From Photorhabdus asymbiotica (lineage in GTDB: Bacteria > Pseudomonadota > Gammaproteobacteria > Enterobacterales > Enterobacteriaceae), in NCBI RefSeq assembly GCF_003634575.1, contig NZ_RBLJ01000001.1, forward strand, positions 124,001 through 188,000: a stretch of 64,000 bases of DNA. The letters run 5' to 3'. Shown here one piece after another: positions 25,275-35,364 of the stretch (positions are counted from its first letter, which is position 1; the number at the start of each line of letters is the position of its first letter). A program made the position numbers and the translations under genes. The notes below the pieces were generated by a model that was not told where the DNA came from, did not search any database, and saw only the letters and a list, made by a program, of their open reading frames with translations.

Positions 25275-26522
25275 ATGCATGTCGGTATCATTGGTGCCGG
25301 GATTGGTGGAGCATGTCTGGCACATGGCTTACGCAAAAACGGAATCAAAGTGACAGTCTATGAACGTAACCCTGCTGCTACGTCTGCACTTCCTGGTTAC
25401 GGAATTCATATCAATATACTCAGCCAGAAGGCAATGCAGGAATGCCTTGCAGATGAAAACTGGCTAGCCTTTAAAAAGATTTCAAAACCTGTTGGTGGAC
25501 AGTCGCGGTTTTATAATGAGCGTCTACGTCTTCTCGCAGTCCACGGCGGTATTTCCCCGATGGACGGGCGAATCATCTCCGAGCAACGCTTGTCAATCAG
25601 CAGAGTTGAGCTTAGAGAAGTATTAAATAAGGGACTCAAAGATACCATTCAATGGAATAAAATGTTCGTCCGTTATGAAAATCTTAAAAGCGGTGGAGTC
25701 AGAATTTTCTTTGTAGATGGAAGTCATGAAGATGTTGATGCCTTGGTCGGTGCAGATGGCAGCAATTCAAAAGTACGTAAGCAATACCTTCCCTTTATCG
25801 AAAGATTTGATGTTGGCGTTAGTATCATCGTTGGTCGTTCGCGTCTTACCCCTGCCCTTGCAGCCTTGTTGCCCCAAAATTTCCTAGATGGATCACCCAA
25901 CAGTATTGTGCCGAAAAGCCCCGATTGGTTATTTATCACTATGTGGCGTGCTCCGGTGGATACTCAGTCAAAAGCTGATTTGGCAGAAATAGATAATTTT
26001 ATTGTGTGGGTTTACGCGGCGGCAACGGATAGCTTTCCTAACAACGCTACCAATTTTCCTGCTGAAGCTCTTTGTGATTTAGTCCAGTCTCGTATGATTT
26101 CATGGAACCCAAATCTGCATGCTCTCATTAAGCAAAGTGATATGGAAAATGTATCTCTAATACCTTTACGAAGTATGCCTTATCTTCCACCATGGGAATC
26201 TAGTGCTGTCACATTACTTGGGGATGCTATTCATAACATGACACCCATGGCGGGAGCTGGAGCAAATACGGCGCTTCGAGATGCGCTTTTACTTACGCAG
26301 GCACTTACCAGAGTAGCATCAGGAAGTGAAGATTTAGTCAAGGCTATTTCAGATTATGAGCAACAAATGCGCATATATGCTAATGAGATTGTTGGAATTT
26401 CATTACGCAGTGCCCAAAATGCTATAGCACATTTTTCAACGCCGCCATTAAAGCAGAAGCATTTGAGCAGAAAACACAGTGCATCTAAAGGTTATCGACA
26501 TAGAAATGTGTGTGAGTTTTAA
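25275..26522 (+). CDS. FAD-dependent monooxygenase
   Basis: A 415-residue class A flavoprotein monooxygenase of the TetX/PHBH type. FAD motifs: GIIGAGIGGACLAHGL at the N terminus with YERNP, DALVGADGSNSKVR in the middle, and LLGDAIHNMTPMAGAGANTA near residue 315. These enzymes hydroxylate small aromatic or polyketide substrates with NAD(P)H and O2. AACAGGAG lies before the ATG. It has no biosynthetic cluster around it, so it could be tailoring, detoxifying or antibiotic-modifying. The last 25 residues are basic and unlike the family, possibly an altered C terminus. Confidence 0.85.
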   Translation: MHVGIIGAGIGGACLAHGLRKNGIKVTVYERNPAATSALPGYGIHINILSQKAMQECLADENWLAFKKISKPVGGQSRFYNERLRLLAVHGGISPMDGRIISEQRLSISRVELREVLNKGLKDTIQWNKMFVRYENLKSGGVRIFFVDGSHEDVDALVGADGSNSKVRKQYLPFIERFDVGVSIIVGRSRLTPALAALLPQNFLDGSPNSIVPKSPDWLFITMWRAPVDTQSKADLAEIDNFIVWVYAAATDSFPNNATNFPAEALCDLVQSRMISWNPNLHALIKQSDMENVSLIPLRSMPYLPPWESSAVTLLGDAIHNMTPMAGAGANTALRDALLLTQALTRVASGSEDLVKAISDYEQQMRIYANEIVGISLRSAQNAIAHFSTPPLKQKHLSRKHSASKGYRHRNVCEF

Positions 26523-26604
26523 TACCTGAATCACTCTTTATGTAGAGTAAAATAAATAACACCACCAGTACATATATTGCACTGGTGGCTGGTTTAATTA
26601 ATTA

Positions 26605-28296
26605 TTAAATTTTTATCCAAGGATACGTATCAGATGTTCCGGCACCGTCTGGCACAGTTCCCCTATTCCACCATTTAGCTTCCCAGTTTTGACCCTTCCA
26701 GCTGACTTTATCGCCAGCTTTATATGCTTTATTTACATCCCATGCTGGGTAATCTCCACCTTTGTCCTGATCACCCGGATCAATATTGACACCTTTAAAG
26801 TAAAATGGCGTCATATCTATTTTTTGGGTAATTAGCTCACAGCCAAGACCTTCTCTTGCTGCATTGACTAACAAACCTCGGTCTTGGTCAGCGGTCCATG
26901 TAAATATTCCCCCCAGGTTCTTTTCCAGTGCATATTGAGCCTTGGATTTAACGGAACGAGGGGTGTCAGTCGAAATAAATAATTTGCTTTCTTCATTGTA
27001 GAGATAATCAGCATCTGCTATTTCATCTGTATACAGTTTAAAATTATTCCTCCCTTTTTTTCCTTCCAAATCCAAATAATTGTATATTGTGTCATACCAT
27101 TCTATTGTTCCTGATTCAAACGAGCCCGTTGTCGTAATTTTGGGATCTTTTTTCGGAACATAGCCAGGATCATAACTACCAGATAATGGAGAATAACTAT
27201 CAATAATAGTATTTCTAGCATTACGTGAATATCCGGTATAACCAATATTGATTGCCGATGCTGGAACACCAATACTTAGTAAATATTCAACTGCTTTTTC
27301 TACACTATTCTCACCTCCTGCATAATTACGGAGATTCGTGTGATGCAACAATTTTTCAGCCCATGGTGTACCAAAGAAATCATAGGTCATCACGTTAATA
27401 CCATATAGTCCAGCTTTGAATAATTCTGGTATTTTTGATTTCTCCATTTTTTCTGGTACCGCGGAACAGGCTATACTTATTTTTATATCTGAACGCCCTG
27501 CTTCTTTGAAAGCAGCAGTTAAGTCCTCAATTAAACTAATATAATAATCGCCATCATCTGGCGCATAAATATTACCATCGTTCCCAGCAACACCTGGATA
27601 TTCCCAATCAATATCAATTTCTGTAAACATAGGGAAACGTTGGAAGATATCAACCAGACTCGAGCAGAAATAAGATTTCAGTGTTTTATCTCTGACCATA
27701 TTATAAAAGCCATTGCTCATGGTCCAACCACCAACACTGAACGACATAATAAGGTTATGGCCCTGCTCTTTTGCAGCTTGTTGAACTTTAGCCAACCCAC
27801 CTAATACGCCCATACTTTTAGATTGATTAAAATCCCTTGGCATTTGGATATCTTGCCAACCAGAATAAGTGCAATTCTGATAAGATTGGCAATCACCCCA
27901 CGCATCTGTAAATGTCACTTCTCCATTATTGGTACGGTTAAATAATGGTGCTTGCTCTTTAATTTGTTGCTTTTTTTCACCTTCATCACCTAATATCCCA
28001 CAGAACCCAATAATTAATTTATCATAAGCGAAAGGATTATCTAAAAGGTGCTGTAAATCTATTCCTCTACCACGCCTGACTGGATCTTGATTTCCTTGTA
28101 ATCTGCCGTCATATTGCGACCAATCTGTATAATACCCGAAAACTTTAGGTTTATTTCGTGTATCATATTTATTATAAACAGGTAATAAGACTCTCCCCGA
28201 TGTGTAACTAAAATTTATTGTCTCGGTTGATGGATTGAAATTATCTATTTGATAAGACTGTTCACTAAGAAAATCTGTCTGGATTATTTTTGACAT
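26605..28296 (-). CDS. GH18 chitinase with C-terminal chitin-binding module
   Basis: A 563-residue chitinase. The GH18 barrel has KVFGYYTDWSQYDGR, the strand SFSVGGWTMS, and the catalytic FTEIDIDWEYPG with the proton-donor glutamate. The C-terminal 50 residues (YPAWDVNKAYKAGDKVSWKG onwards) form a CBM5/12-type chitin-binding module. There is no signal peptide: the N terminus is polar. It resembles the chitinases of Photorhabdus and Yersinia entomophaga that leave the cell with Tc toxins or by a holin-type route. The likely role is attack on insect peritrophic matrix or exoskeleton chitin. It is divergent from stlA across a 425-base gap. Confidence 0.9.
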   Translation of the reverse strand: MSKIIQTDFLSEQSYQIDNFNPSTETINFSYTSGRVLLPVYNKYDTRNKPKVFGYYTDWSQYDGRLQGNQDPVRRGRGIDLQHLLDNPFAYDKLIIGFCGILGDEGEKKQQIKEQAPLFNRTNNGEVTFTDAWGDCQSYQNCTYSGWQDIQMPRDFNQSKSMGVLGGLAKVQQAAKEQGHNLIMSFSVGGWTMSNGFYNMVRDKTLKSYFCSSLVDIFQRFPMFTEIDIDWEYPGVAGNDGNIYAPDDGDYYISLIEDLTAAFKEAGRSDIKISIACSAVPEKMEKSKIPELFKAGLYGINVMTYDFFGTPWAEKLLHHTNLRNYAGGENSVEKAVEYLLSIGVPASAINIGYTGYSRNARNTIIDSYSPLSGSYDPGYVPKKDPKITTTGSFESGTIEWYDTIYNYLDLEGKKGRNNFKLYTDEIADADYLYNEESKLFISTDTPRSVKSKAQYALEKNLGGIFTWTADQDRGLLVNAAREGLGCELITQKIDMTPFYFKGVNIDPGDQDKGGDYPAWDVNKAYKAGDKVSWKGQNWEAKWWNRGTVPDGAGTSDTYPWIKI

Positions 28297-28721
28297 AAAT
28301 TACCTCGACTAGATATCAATTTATTTATGTTGATGAACATTCCGACAACTTTATTTCTTACAGTGACGCAAATTACATTCTAGCTTGTTTTATTAGGAAA
28401 ACAACTAATTGCTATTTGTTTGATTGTTAATGGTTGACTTAATTTTATGTCAATCCGTATGATATTATCACTTATTTATTATAATATAGGAAAATTAAAA
28501 GGATCAATTTCAATTAAAAATATATTAATTTGTCGTTGTCATAGTTACTAGTTTAAATAATTTAAATTAAATTTCGTAAATTAATTTTTACGATCCACTG
28601 ATTTTAATTTTATTTCCAAGTGACTATTTTTTTATGTTTTATACCTATACTAATTTGTATTCTTAAGGGGATTTGTTTCTCTAATATATTATTATCATTC
28701 TTATTTTATACGGAGATGAAA
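28297..28721. promoter_or_regulatory. AT-rich divergent region between chitinase and stlA
   Basis: Extremely AT-rich, 425 bases with no gene. It must contain both promoters. AT-rich regions of this kind attract H-NS-type silencing, but no specific site can be defined by eye. In-frame open sequence before the stlA ATG is not part of the protein. Confidence 0.5.
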
Positions 28722-30320
28722 ATGAACGCTAAAGATATCCAGCCAACTATTATTATTAATGAAAATGGTTTTATCTCTCTGGAAGATATCTATCAGATTG
28801 CGACAAATCAAAAAAAAGTAGAAATATCAACGGGTGTCATAGATATTTTGAATCGTGGTCGTGAAAAATTAGAGGAAAAATTAAACTTAGGAGAGGTGAT
28901 ATATGGGATTAATACAGGATTTGGGGGAAATGCCAATTTAGTTGTGCCGTTTGAGAAAATCTCAGAACACCAGAAAAATCTGTTAACTTTTCTTTCTGCT
29001 GGCACTGGGGACTATATGTCCAAAACTTGTATTAGAGCTTCACAATTTACTGTGTTACTTTCTATTTGCAAAGGTTGGTCAGCAACAAGGCCAATTGTCG
29101 CTCAAACGATAGTCGATCATCTTAACCATGATATTGTGCCTCTGGTTCCCCGATATGGCTCCGTGGGAGCAAGCGGTGATTTAATTCCTCTATCTTATAT
29201 TGCACGTGCATTATGTGGTATTGGCAAGGTTAATTATATGGGAGAGGAAATTAACGCTGCTGAAGCAATTAAACGTGCAGGATTAACTCCGTTATCATTA
29301 CAAGCAAAAGAAGGTCTCGCTCTCATTAATGGCACTCGGGTAATGTCAGGTATCAGTTCAGTTACCGTGATTAAACTGGAAAAACTATTAAAAGCGACAA
29401 TCTCTTCTATAGCACTTGCTGTCGAAGCATTACTCGCATCTCATGAACATTATGATGTTCGAATTCAGCAAGTAAAAAATCACCCTGGTCAGAAAGCAGT
29501 AGCGAGTACATTGCGTAATTTATTGGAAGGTTCGACACAGACCAGTTTATTAGAAGGTATTAAAGAACAAGCGAATAAAGCTTGTCGTCACCAAGAAGTT
29601 ACCCGACTAAATGATACCTTACAAGAAGTTTACTCAATTCGTTGTGCGCCGCAAATATTAGGCATAGTTCCGGAATCTTTAGCTACAGCTCGAAAAATAT
29701 TGGAACGTGAAGTTATTTCTGCTAATGATAATCCATTGATTGATCCGGAAAATGGTGATGTTCTACACGGTGGGAATTTTATGGGACAATATGTTGCCCG
29801 GACTATGGATGCATTGAAGTTGGATATTGCTTTAATTGCCAATCATCTTCATGCAATCGTAGCACTGATGATGGATAGCCGTTTTTCTCGTGGATTACCA
29901 AATTCATTAAGTCCGACGCCTGGTATGTATCAAGGTCTGAAAGGTGTCCAACTTTCACAAACAGCTTTAGTTGCTGCAATTCGCCATGACTGTTCTGCAT
30001 CTGGTATACATACTTTAGCTACAGAGCAGTATAATCAAGATATTGTCAGCTTGGGTTTACATGCCGCACAAGACGTTCTGGAGATGGAACAAAAATTACG
30101 TAACATTGTTGCAATGACAATTCTGGTAGTTTGTCAGGCCATTTATCTCCGCGGCAATATTAGTAAGCTTGCTCCTGAAACCGCTAAATTTTACCATGCA
30201 GTACGTGAAATTAGTCCTCCTCTGGAAGCCGATCGTGCATTGGATCAAGATATAATCCGGATTGCCGATGCAATTATTAATGATAATCTTCCTTTACCAG
30301 AAATCATTCTTGAAGAATAA
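28722..30320 (+). CDS. stlA: phenylalanine ammonia-lyase, StlA
   Basis: A 532-residue MIO-type ammonia-lyase matching, from memory, Photorhabdus StlA along its length. The Ala-Ser-Gly triad that forms the MIO cofactor lies in YGSVGASGDLIPLSY (about 150-152). The catalytic tyrosine is in YGINTGFGG. Residues TFLSAGTG at about 89-96 carry Phe-Leu where tyrosine and histidine lyases have histidine, which supports phenylalanine as substrate. It makes cinnamate, the first step to isopropylstilbene and cinnamoyl products. CGGAG lies six bases before ATG 28722, excluding the ATG at 28716. As in known Photorhabdus, the gene is not clustered with the other stilbene genes. Confidence 0.93.
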   Translation: MNAKDIQPTIIINENGFISLEDIYQIATNQKKVEISTGVIDILNRGREKLEEKLNLGEVIYGINTGFGGNANLVVPFEKISEHQKNLLTFLSAGTGDYMSKTCIRASQFTVLLSICKGWSATRPIVAQTIVDHLNHDIVPLVPRYGSVGASGDLIPLSYIARALCGIGKVNYMGEEINAAEAIKRAGLTPLSLQAKEGLALINGTRVMSGISSVTVIKLEKLLKATISSIALAVEALLASHEHYDVRIQQVKNHPGQKAVASTLRNLLEGSTQTSLLEGIKEQANKACRHQEVTRLNDTLQEVYSIRCAPQILGIVPESLATARKILEREVISANDNPLIDPENGDVLHGGNFMGQYVARTMDALKLDIALIANHLHAIVALMMDSRFSRGLPNSLSPTPGMYQGLKGVQLSQTALVAAIRHDCSASGIHTLATEQYNQDIVSLGLHAAQDVLEMEQKLRNIVAMTILVVCQAIYLRGNISKLAPETAKFYHAVREISPPLEADRALDQDIIRIADAIINDNLPLPEIILEE

Positions 30321-30417
30321 AGTTACTGAAGTCCATCAACAATCGCTTGACTAAAAATGCAGAACCCCATTTACTACTGCTGGAATAAAAATAGTACCGG
30401 TAAATAAGGGGTTTTGC

Positions 30418-31167
30418 ATGATTGTTTTTGTGACAGGCGCAACTTCGGGCTTTGGTGAATCAATTGCTAGAAAATTTATTCAGCATGGTTCTCAAGTTAT
30501 TGCTACTGGACGCCGTAAAGAGCGATTAGAAAAATTAAAAACGGAATTAGGGGATAAATTTCACTTTGTTCAACTTGATGTTACTGATCGGGTAGCTATT
30601 AATCAGGTTGTACAACAATTGCCAGAATCACTCCGTAACATTGATGTTTTAGTTAATAATGCAGGTTTGGCACTCGGATTGGAACCGGCATATCTGGCAA
30701 ACCCGGATGATTGGGAAATGATGATTAACACCAATACCAAAGGACTGGTGAATATGACTCATGCTCTGTTGCCTGGAATGGTAAAAAGAGATCGGGGGCA
30801 TATTATTAATATCGGTTCTACTGCTGCAAATTGGCCATATTCAGGTGGGAACGTTTATGGAGCAACTAAAGCATTTGTAAAACAATTTAGTTTAGGTTTA
30901 CGGGCAGATTTACAGGGAAAAAGAATTCGTGTTACTGATATAGCGCCAGGTTTAGTTGGCGGTACTGAATTTTCTTTAGTACGCTTTAAAGGCGATAACG
31001 ATAAAGTGAATAAAACCTATGATGGAACTCAGGCATTAACCGCCGAAGATATAGCAGAAGCTGTTTTTTGGGTTGCCAACTTACCCGCTCATGTCAACAT
31101 TAATACATTAGAAATGATGCCAGTTTGCCAATCATTTGCAGGGCTTAGTGTCCATAGAAATATATAA
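30418..31167 (+). CDS. ydfG: YdfG short-chain dehydrogenase
   Basis: A 249-residue classical SDR. Cofactor motif TGATSGFGESIA with ATGRRKERL (favouring NADP), NNAG, and the catalytic set Ser in GSTAANWPYSG and YGATK. In E. coli YdfG oxidises L-allo-threonine and related 3-hydroxy acids and reduces malonic semialdehyde. It begins about 100 bases after stlA, but AAGGGG before the ATG and its conserved place next to ynfB suggest its own unit in the core genome. Confidence 0.9.
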   Translation: MIVFVTGATSGFGESIARKFIQHGSQVIATGRRKERLEKLKTELGDKFHFVQLDVTDRVAINQVVQQLPESLRNIDVLVNNAGLALGLEPAYLANPDDWEMMINTNTKGLVNMTHALLPGMVKRDRGHIINIGSTAANWPYSGGNVYGATKAFVKQFSLGLRADLQGKRIRVTDIAPGLVGGTEFSLVRFKGDNDKVNKTYDGTQALTAEDIAEAVFWVANLPAHVNINTLEMMPVCQSFAGLSVHRNI

Positions 31168-31281
31168 TCACATTCTTCTTGATATTTTGTTGAATATCTT
31201 AATGCTATCTTATAGTTTATCTATCTGATAATTCCCTATTATGCTATTAATAGATCCCACTTTCTTCCAAGAGGATAAAAG

Positions 31282-31644
31282 ATGAATATTCATAAGTCTT
31301 TGATATTAAAAATCATATCCGCTATTGCTCTGGCAATTCCTTTGCTGTGGCAAGCGCCAGCATTGGCGGCAACCTGTACCTCCGGCAGCACCTGTGTCAC
31401 AGTGCATGGTAGCGGTGATTCAGTTCTGGATAAAGAAGCAGCCCGTCAAAGTAAAGAGCAATGGGATGAAACCAAGAATCTTCGTACCAAGGTTAATAAA
31501 CGTGCTGAAAAGGAATTTGATAAGTTAGATAAAGCGATTGATAACCGTGATGCATGTATGAAAAGTACCAATATAAACGCTTATTGGGAACCCAATACCG
31601 AACGTTGCCTGGACAGCAATACAGGTATGCCTATTCGGCCGTAA
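31282..31644 (+). CDS. ynfB: YnfB-like periplasmic protein (DUF1283)
   Basis: A 120-residue protein with a signal peptide ending in APALAA. The mature chain has the conserved pattern [19 protein letters not shown], a charged helix ([20 protein letters not shown]) and [17 protein letters not shown], as in the UPF0482/YnfB family. Function is unknown in the family. A possible disulfide joins the paired cysteines at each end. AGAGGAT lies before the ATG. The ynfD gene follows 20 bases later, so the two are probably cotranscribed. Confidence 0.85.
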   Translation: MNIHKSLILKIISAIALAIPLLWQAPALAATCTSGSTCVTVHGSGDSVLDKEAARQSKEQWDETKNLRTKVNKRAEKEFDKLDKAIDNRDACMKSTNINAYWEPNTERCLDSNTGMPIRP

Positions 31645-31664
31645 TGTCAATAAAGGTGATGATA

Positions 31665-31946
31665 ATGAAGAAGATGAGAAAAGCGCTTTTATCTAGTGCA
31701 TTGATTTTTGCTGTATCTCCATTTGCATTTTCTGCTTCTGTACAAACCTCATGTGAAAGCGTGAAAGAGCAAATTGCACAAAAGATTATCCACAATGGAG
31801 TACCGGAATCTGGTTTCAAATTGGAAATTGTGCCTAATGACCAAGTTGAACAAGCCAGCGGTAAGATCGTTGGGCATTGTGAAAATAATACTAAAAAGAT
31901 TGTATATACTCGGCAAGTAAGCCAATCCCCAAAAGTTACAGAATAA
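31665..31946 (+). CDS. ynfD: YnfD-like periplasmic protein (DUF1161)
   Basis: About 93 residues with a signal peptide (ALLSSALIFAVSPFAFSA). The mature part carries SCESVKEQIAQKIIHNGVPE, FKLEIVPNDQV, and KIVGHCENNTKKIVYTR, the DUF1161/YnfD pattern with two cysteines. Function unknown. ATG 31665 is preferred because AAAGG is at suitable distance, though ATG 31659 is in the same frame. In E. coli ynfB and ynfD are separated by speG and ynfC; here they are adjacent. Confidence 0.85.
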   Translation: MKKMRKALLSSALIFAVSPFAFSASVQTSCESVKEQIAQKIIHNGVPESGFKLEIVPNDQVEQASGKIVGHCENNTKKIVYTRQVSQSPKVTE

Positions 31947-31985
31947 ACTCTTCATAGAGGGCATTTGTTTATTGCCCTCTTCTTT

Positions 31986-32110
31986 TCCCTTCATCCTTCG
32001 AGTTGCTGCTTTGTTGGCTACTTTCACTTACCCCAGTCACAGAGTTATCTATGCTCCTGGGGATGCGTTCATTTGCCGCCGCGCTGCAACTCAAAATCTA
32101 TTGGGTATAT
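31986..32110 (-). repeat. ERIC element, subtype B, reverse
   Basis: Nearly full copy: CCCTTCATCCTTCGAGTTGC, TTACCCCAGTCACAGAG, GCGCTGCAACTCAAAATC and TATTGGGTATA. The outer left TATA is changed. It sits between the convergent ynfD and bioD genes and may serve as their terminator. Confidence 0.92.
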
Positions 32111-32131
32111 TAATATCTCAAGAACTTGTAA

Positions 32132-32803
32132 TTATTTTCCAGTTTGTTTTAATATGGCAGAAATATCTAAATAGCAGGATAGATCCTTCTCTTCTGGACG
32201 CAAAACGTAAGGAATTTCACCCAATTGTGGTGCATTAATGTGACAGCGTAACCTTTCCAAAACTTTTATATAGTGAGATAAACCAGGATTAATTCTGTTT
32301 GCTATCCACCCAACCAACGGTAAACCATCATTTATTATTGCTTGTGCGGTCAAAATTGCATGATTTACACAACCAGGCTGAATTCCAACCACTAAAATTA
32401 CTGGAATTTTTTCCCGAATAACCCAATCAAAATAAAAAGTTTCGTCATTTAGCAGTACACGCCAGCCGCCATTACCTTCAATGATAACGCGATCTGCTTT
32501 ATTACTAAGATTATTTAACCCCTTTTTCATCAGTTCAAAATCAATCTGATTTCCTTCACAGTAGCTATTTTTCCAGATAACTGGGTTTATTTCTTCATAT
32601 CTAAGCTGGACAGGAGAGGATTTTTGCATAACCACAGCATCTCGATTACGCATCCCTTCTTCTGTTTCATACCCTTCAGTAGCTATAGGTTTATAACCTA
32701 CTGCTGTTGCTCCGTCACGATTAAAAACTTGTAATAATGCACGGGTAACAACGGTTTTACCGATGTCAGTATCTGTCCCCGTTACAAATAAGCGAGTTAA
32801 CAT
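32132..32803 (-). CDS. ynfK: dethiobiotin synthetase paralog BioD2 (YnfK)
   Basis: A 223-residue P-loop ATPase: TGTDTDIGKTVVTRAL, GYKPIATEGYETEEG, and IIEGNGGWRVLL. In BioD this enzyme carboxylates and closes diaminopelargonic acid to dethiobiotin in biotin synthesis. The position next to mlc matches E. coli ynfK, the second BioD copy, not the bio operon. GGWRV where BioD has GGxxxP is typical of this paralog. Activity is likely but not proven for the paralog. Confidence 0.85.
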   Translation of the reverse strand: MLTRLFVTGTDTDIGKTVVTRALLQVFNRDGATAVGYKPIATEGYETEEGMRNRDAVVMQKSSPVQLRYEEINPVIWKNSYCEGNQIDFELMKKGLNNLSNKADRVIIEGNGGWRVLLNDETFYFDWVIREKIPVILVVGIQPGCVNHAILTAQAIINDGLPLVGWIANRINPGLSHYIKVLERLRCHINAPQLGEIPYVLRPEEKDLSCYLDISAILKQTGK

Positions 32804-32982
32804 AAATTTTGTTTTCCATAATGACAGATAAAATCCAGTTAATGGGGGGCTAAGTTTAGAGGATACGACTATCAGGGAGATTGCGTTAGCTCAATGTTTT
32901 GTCTCATTACCGAGTAAAACTAATGAGTAAAAGACTTATATATAATCAATGTTATCACTAGAAAATCTTTATTTCAGATCTA

Positions 32983-34194
32983 TTACCCTTTCATTAGATT
33001 GATTAATAATGATCCATCATATAAAGCCTTTTTAACTGATGCTACAGCTGATAATGTTCCAGAGTTATTGAATTTCGTTGCAACCAACATAACTTGTTTA
33101 CTGTAAGCAGGCAAAGATTGTTGCCTAATACATTCATCGATGATTGGGTATAAAATCTGCTGGCAAGCATTAAGAGGAGAACCAATCAAAATTTTCTCCG
33201 GATTAAATAAATTCACCATAATTGCGATAATATGGCCAATTTTCACCCCTATATTGCGAATAATATCTATTGCTAAAATATCGCCTTTATTAGCTGCCTG
33301 ACAGAGTGACTCAATAGTTAGCGGCTCACAATTAAGTAAAGAATCTGGGGCCGAAGTTAACCGCTGTTTTGTTCTGGACAAAATGTAATTAGTACTTGCA
33401 ACAGTTTCCAGACAACCTAAGTTTCCACAATGGCAGAGTTCACCATTAGATTCGACTTGAATATGTCCTATTTCCATTACACTACGGTTACCTGAATGTA
33501 ATGTTTGCCCTGCAATGATAACTCCAGCGCCGATATTTTCATCAATCGCAATTTGGATAATATTCTGACAGTTTTTTGCCGCACCATATAATGATTCTGC
33601 CACCATCCAGGCAGTGATTTCATGTTGGAGAAATACAGGTAATCCAGTGCGGCGATGCAAATATTCACTTATTGGTAAGTCTTGAATCTGATAATAAGGA
33701 GAACTATGGATGAATCCTTCAGTTGAATCAACAATTGCATTTATAGTAATACTAATTGCCGTCAGACGCTCAAGAGAGGATTGATGGCGACTAAAAAATG
33801 AATCAATTTCATCAATAATGCTGTCTAAAAAAGACTTATGATTGTTGGCAGGTAATGGTAATACATCTTCAACAATTAATTTGCCACTGAGATTACGAAG
33901 GCCCAACATCAATTTTCCCAAACTAATACTGACACACAAAAAATGCCAACTTGCAGAATCTAGCTTCAGTCCGGTGGCTGGGCGTCCTCTGAACCCTAAA
34001 TCCAGAAATTCAGTTTCCATGACTAAATGCGCATCAACCAGTTCACGCACAATTTTAGTAATACTGGCTGGAGCCAACTGCGCTTTTTTAGAGAGCTTAA
34101 TACGGGAAATTGGGCCATATTGATCAATCAACCGGTAAACAACACCAATATTATTTTGTTTTATTTGATCAATATGACTTGGTTGTCCATCCAT
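32983..34194 (-). CDS. mlc: Mlc (DgsA) ROK-family sugar repressor
   Basis: A 403-residue protein close to E. coli Mlc: N-terminal winged helix (HIDQIKQNNIGVVYRLID, SKKAQLAPASITKIVREL) and the ROK domain with the zinc cluster CHCGNLGCLETVAS and the upstream histidine in EIGHIQVES. Mlc represses PTS and sugar-uptake genes and is removed from DNA by membrane-bound PtsG. NLFNPEKILIGSPLN near the C terminus is conserved. It stands in the usual block between ynfK and ynfL. Confidence 0.92.
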   Translation of the reverse strand: MDGQPSHIDQIKQNNIGVVYRLIDQYGPISRIKLSKKAQLAPASITKIVRELVDAHLVMETEFLDLGFRGRPATGLKLDSASWHFLCVSISLGKLMLGLRNLSGKLIVEDVLPLPANNHKSFLDSIIDEIDSFFSRHQSSLERLTAISITINAIVDSTEGFIHSSPYYQIQDLPISEYLHRRTGLPVFLQHEITAWMVAESLYGAAKNCQNIIQIAIDENIGAGVIIAGQTLHSGNRSVMEIGHIQVESNGELCHCGNLGCLETVASTNYILSRTKQRLTSAPDSLLNCEPLTIESLCQAANKGDILAIDIIRNIGVKIGHIIAIMVNLFNPEKILIGSPLNACQQILYPIIDECIRQQSLPAYSKQVMLVATKFNNSGTLSAVASVKKALYDGSLLINLMKG

Positions 34195-34323
34195 ACTTGC
34201 CCTTTTACTCTCTAATTAATTCGTGCTTCAAAATAATTGCAGGTCGATTATGGCGATGTTTTAGGCGCAAGGTATCATTTTTTCAATTAATCTGTGATAT
34301 TAAGCACGAAATTAAGTTAGTTT

Positions 34324-35238
34324 CTACTTATTTTTCTCGTTTAGGATGTTAGATATGAGTAGTTTTGTCAGCCTGTTTGCTGCTGCTGATACCGGTCTAT
34401 TTTTATGGTTTACCAGCCACACTTCAGAAAAAGAATAATTATCAGCTAGTGGAATATATTGGACACCATCGACTTTCATTCGGGTAAAGGACTCAGTAAC
34501 CACACTAATCCCTAACCCGGCAGAAACCAGTCCAAGAATTGTCATTGCCTCACCTGCTTCTTGTGAGATCATTGGCGTTACGCCAGCTTGAGCAAGTAAA
34601 GTCATGATTTCATCATATAAAGCCGTTCCTACTTCGCGCTCAAAAAATACCAGCGGATAACCGGCCAGCATTTCGAGTTTTACCCCTTGCTCCGTATATT
34701 CCAATAAAGGGTGCCCATCATAAACAGCCAGTACAAAAGATTCACGAAATAACAGTCGAGACTCAAGGTTATCTGGTAATTGAGTGTTACGCATGATACC
34801 CATATCTATCCGGCCAGTGAGTAATGGTGAAAGCTGTTGTTTAGTATTCATTTGATGCATATGAATAGATACCTCCGGATAGCGTTCCCGGAATTGTCGT
34901 AAGCTAAGAGTAATCTTAGGCATAAAAGGTGTTGTAGAAGTGAACCCGATCGATATTTCGCCTAGCTCCCCTTTTTGCATTCTCGCTGCTTTTGTTGTAG
35001 CAGCATCAACCTGAGCCAGAATCTGATAAGCTTCCTCCAGAAACATGTTACCTGCCGGAGTCAGTTTCACATTTCGGTTATTACGTTCTAATAACTGTGC
35101 GTTTATACTATTTTCAAGCGACTGAATTTGTTGGCTTAATGGCGGCTGTGAAATGTTAAGCCGTTCTGCCGCACGCCCAAAATGTAACTCTTCTGCAACT
35201 GCAATAAAGTAACGTAAATGCCGTAATTCGATAGCCAT
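34324..35238 (-). CDS. ynfL: YnfL, LysR-family regulator
   Basis: About 304 residues. The N-terminal helix-turn-helix is LRHLRYFIAVAEELHFGRAA with RLNISQPPLSQQIQSLE, followed by a two-lobed effector domain. ATG 35238 has AAGG upstream and is preferred to GTG 35244. It is divergent from ynfM, as in E. coli, and is the likely activator of that transporter. The ligand is unknown. Confidence 0.9.
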   Translation of the reverse strand: MAIELRHLRYFIAVAEELHFGRAAERLNISQPPLSQQIQSLENSINAQLLERNNRNVKLTPAGNMFLEEAYQILAQVDAATTKAARMQKGELGEISIGFTSTTPFMPKITLSLRQFRERYPEVSIHMHQMNTKQQLSPLLTGRIDMGIMRNTQLPDNLESRLLFRESFVLAVYDGHPLLEYTEQGVKLEMLAGYPLVFFEREVGTALYDEIMTLLAQAGVTPMISQEAGEAMTILGLVSAGLGISVVTESFTRMKVDGVQYIPLADNYSFSEVWLVNHKNRPVSAAANRLTKLLISNILNEKNK

Positions 35239-35364
35239 AATCACCTTCGATATTTAATACATATCATTATGAATGATTAATATATTAGACAAAATATTTC
35301 GCAATTCATATGCTTGATTGAGTCAAAACAAAAGTTACTTATTATGAGTTAAGTAAGGATTCAT

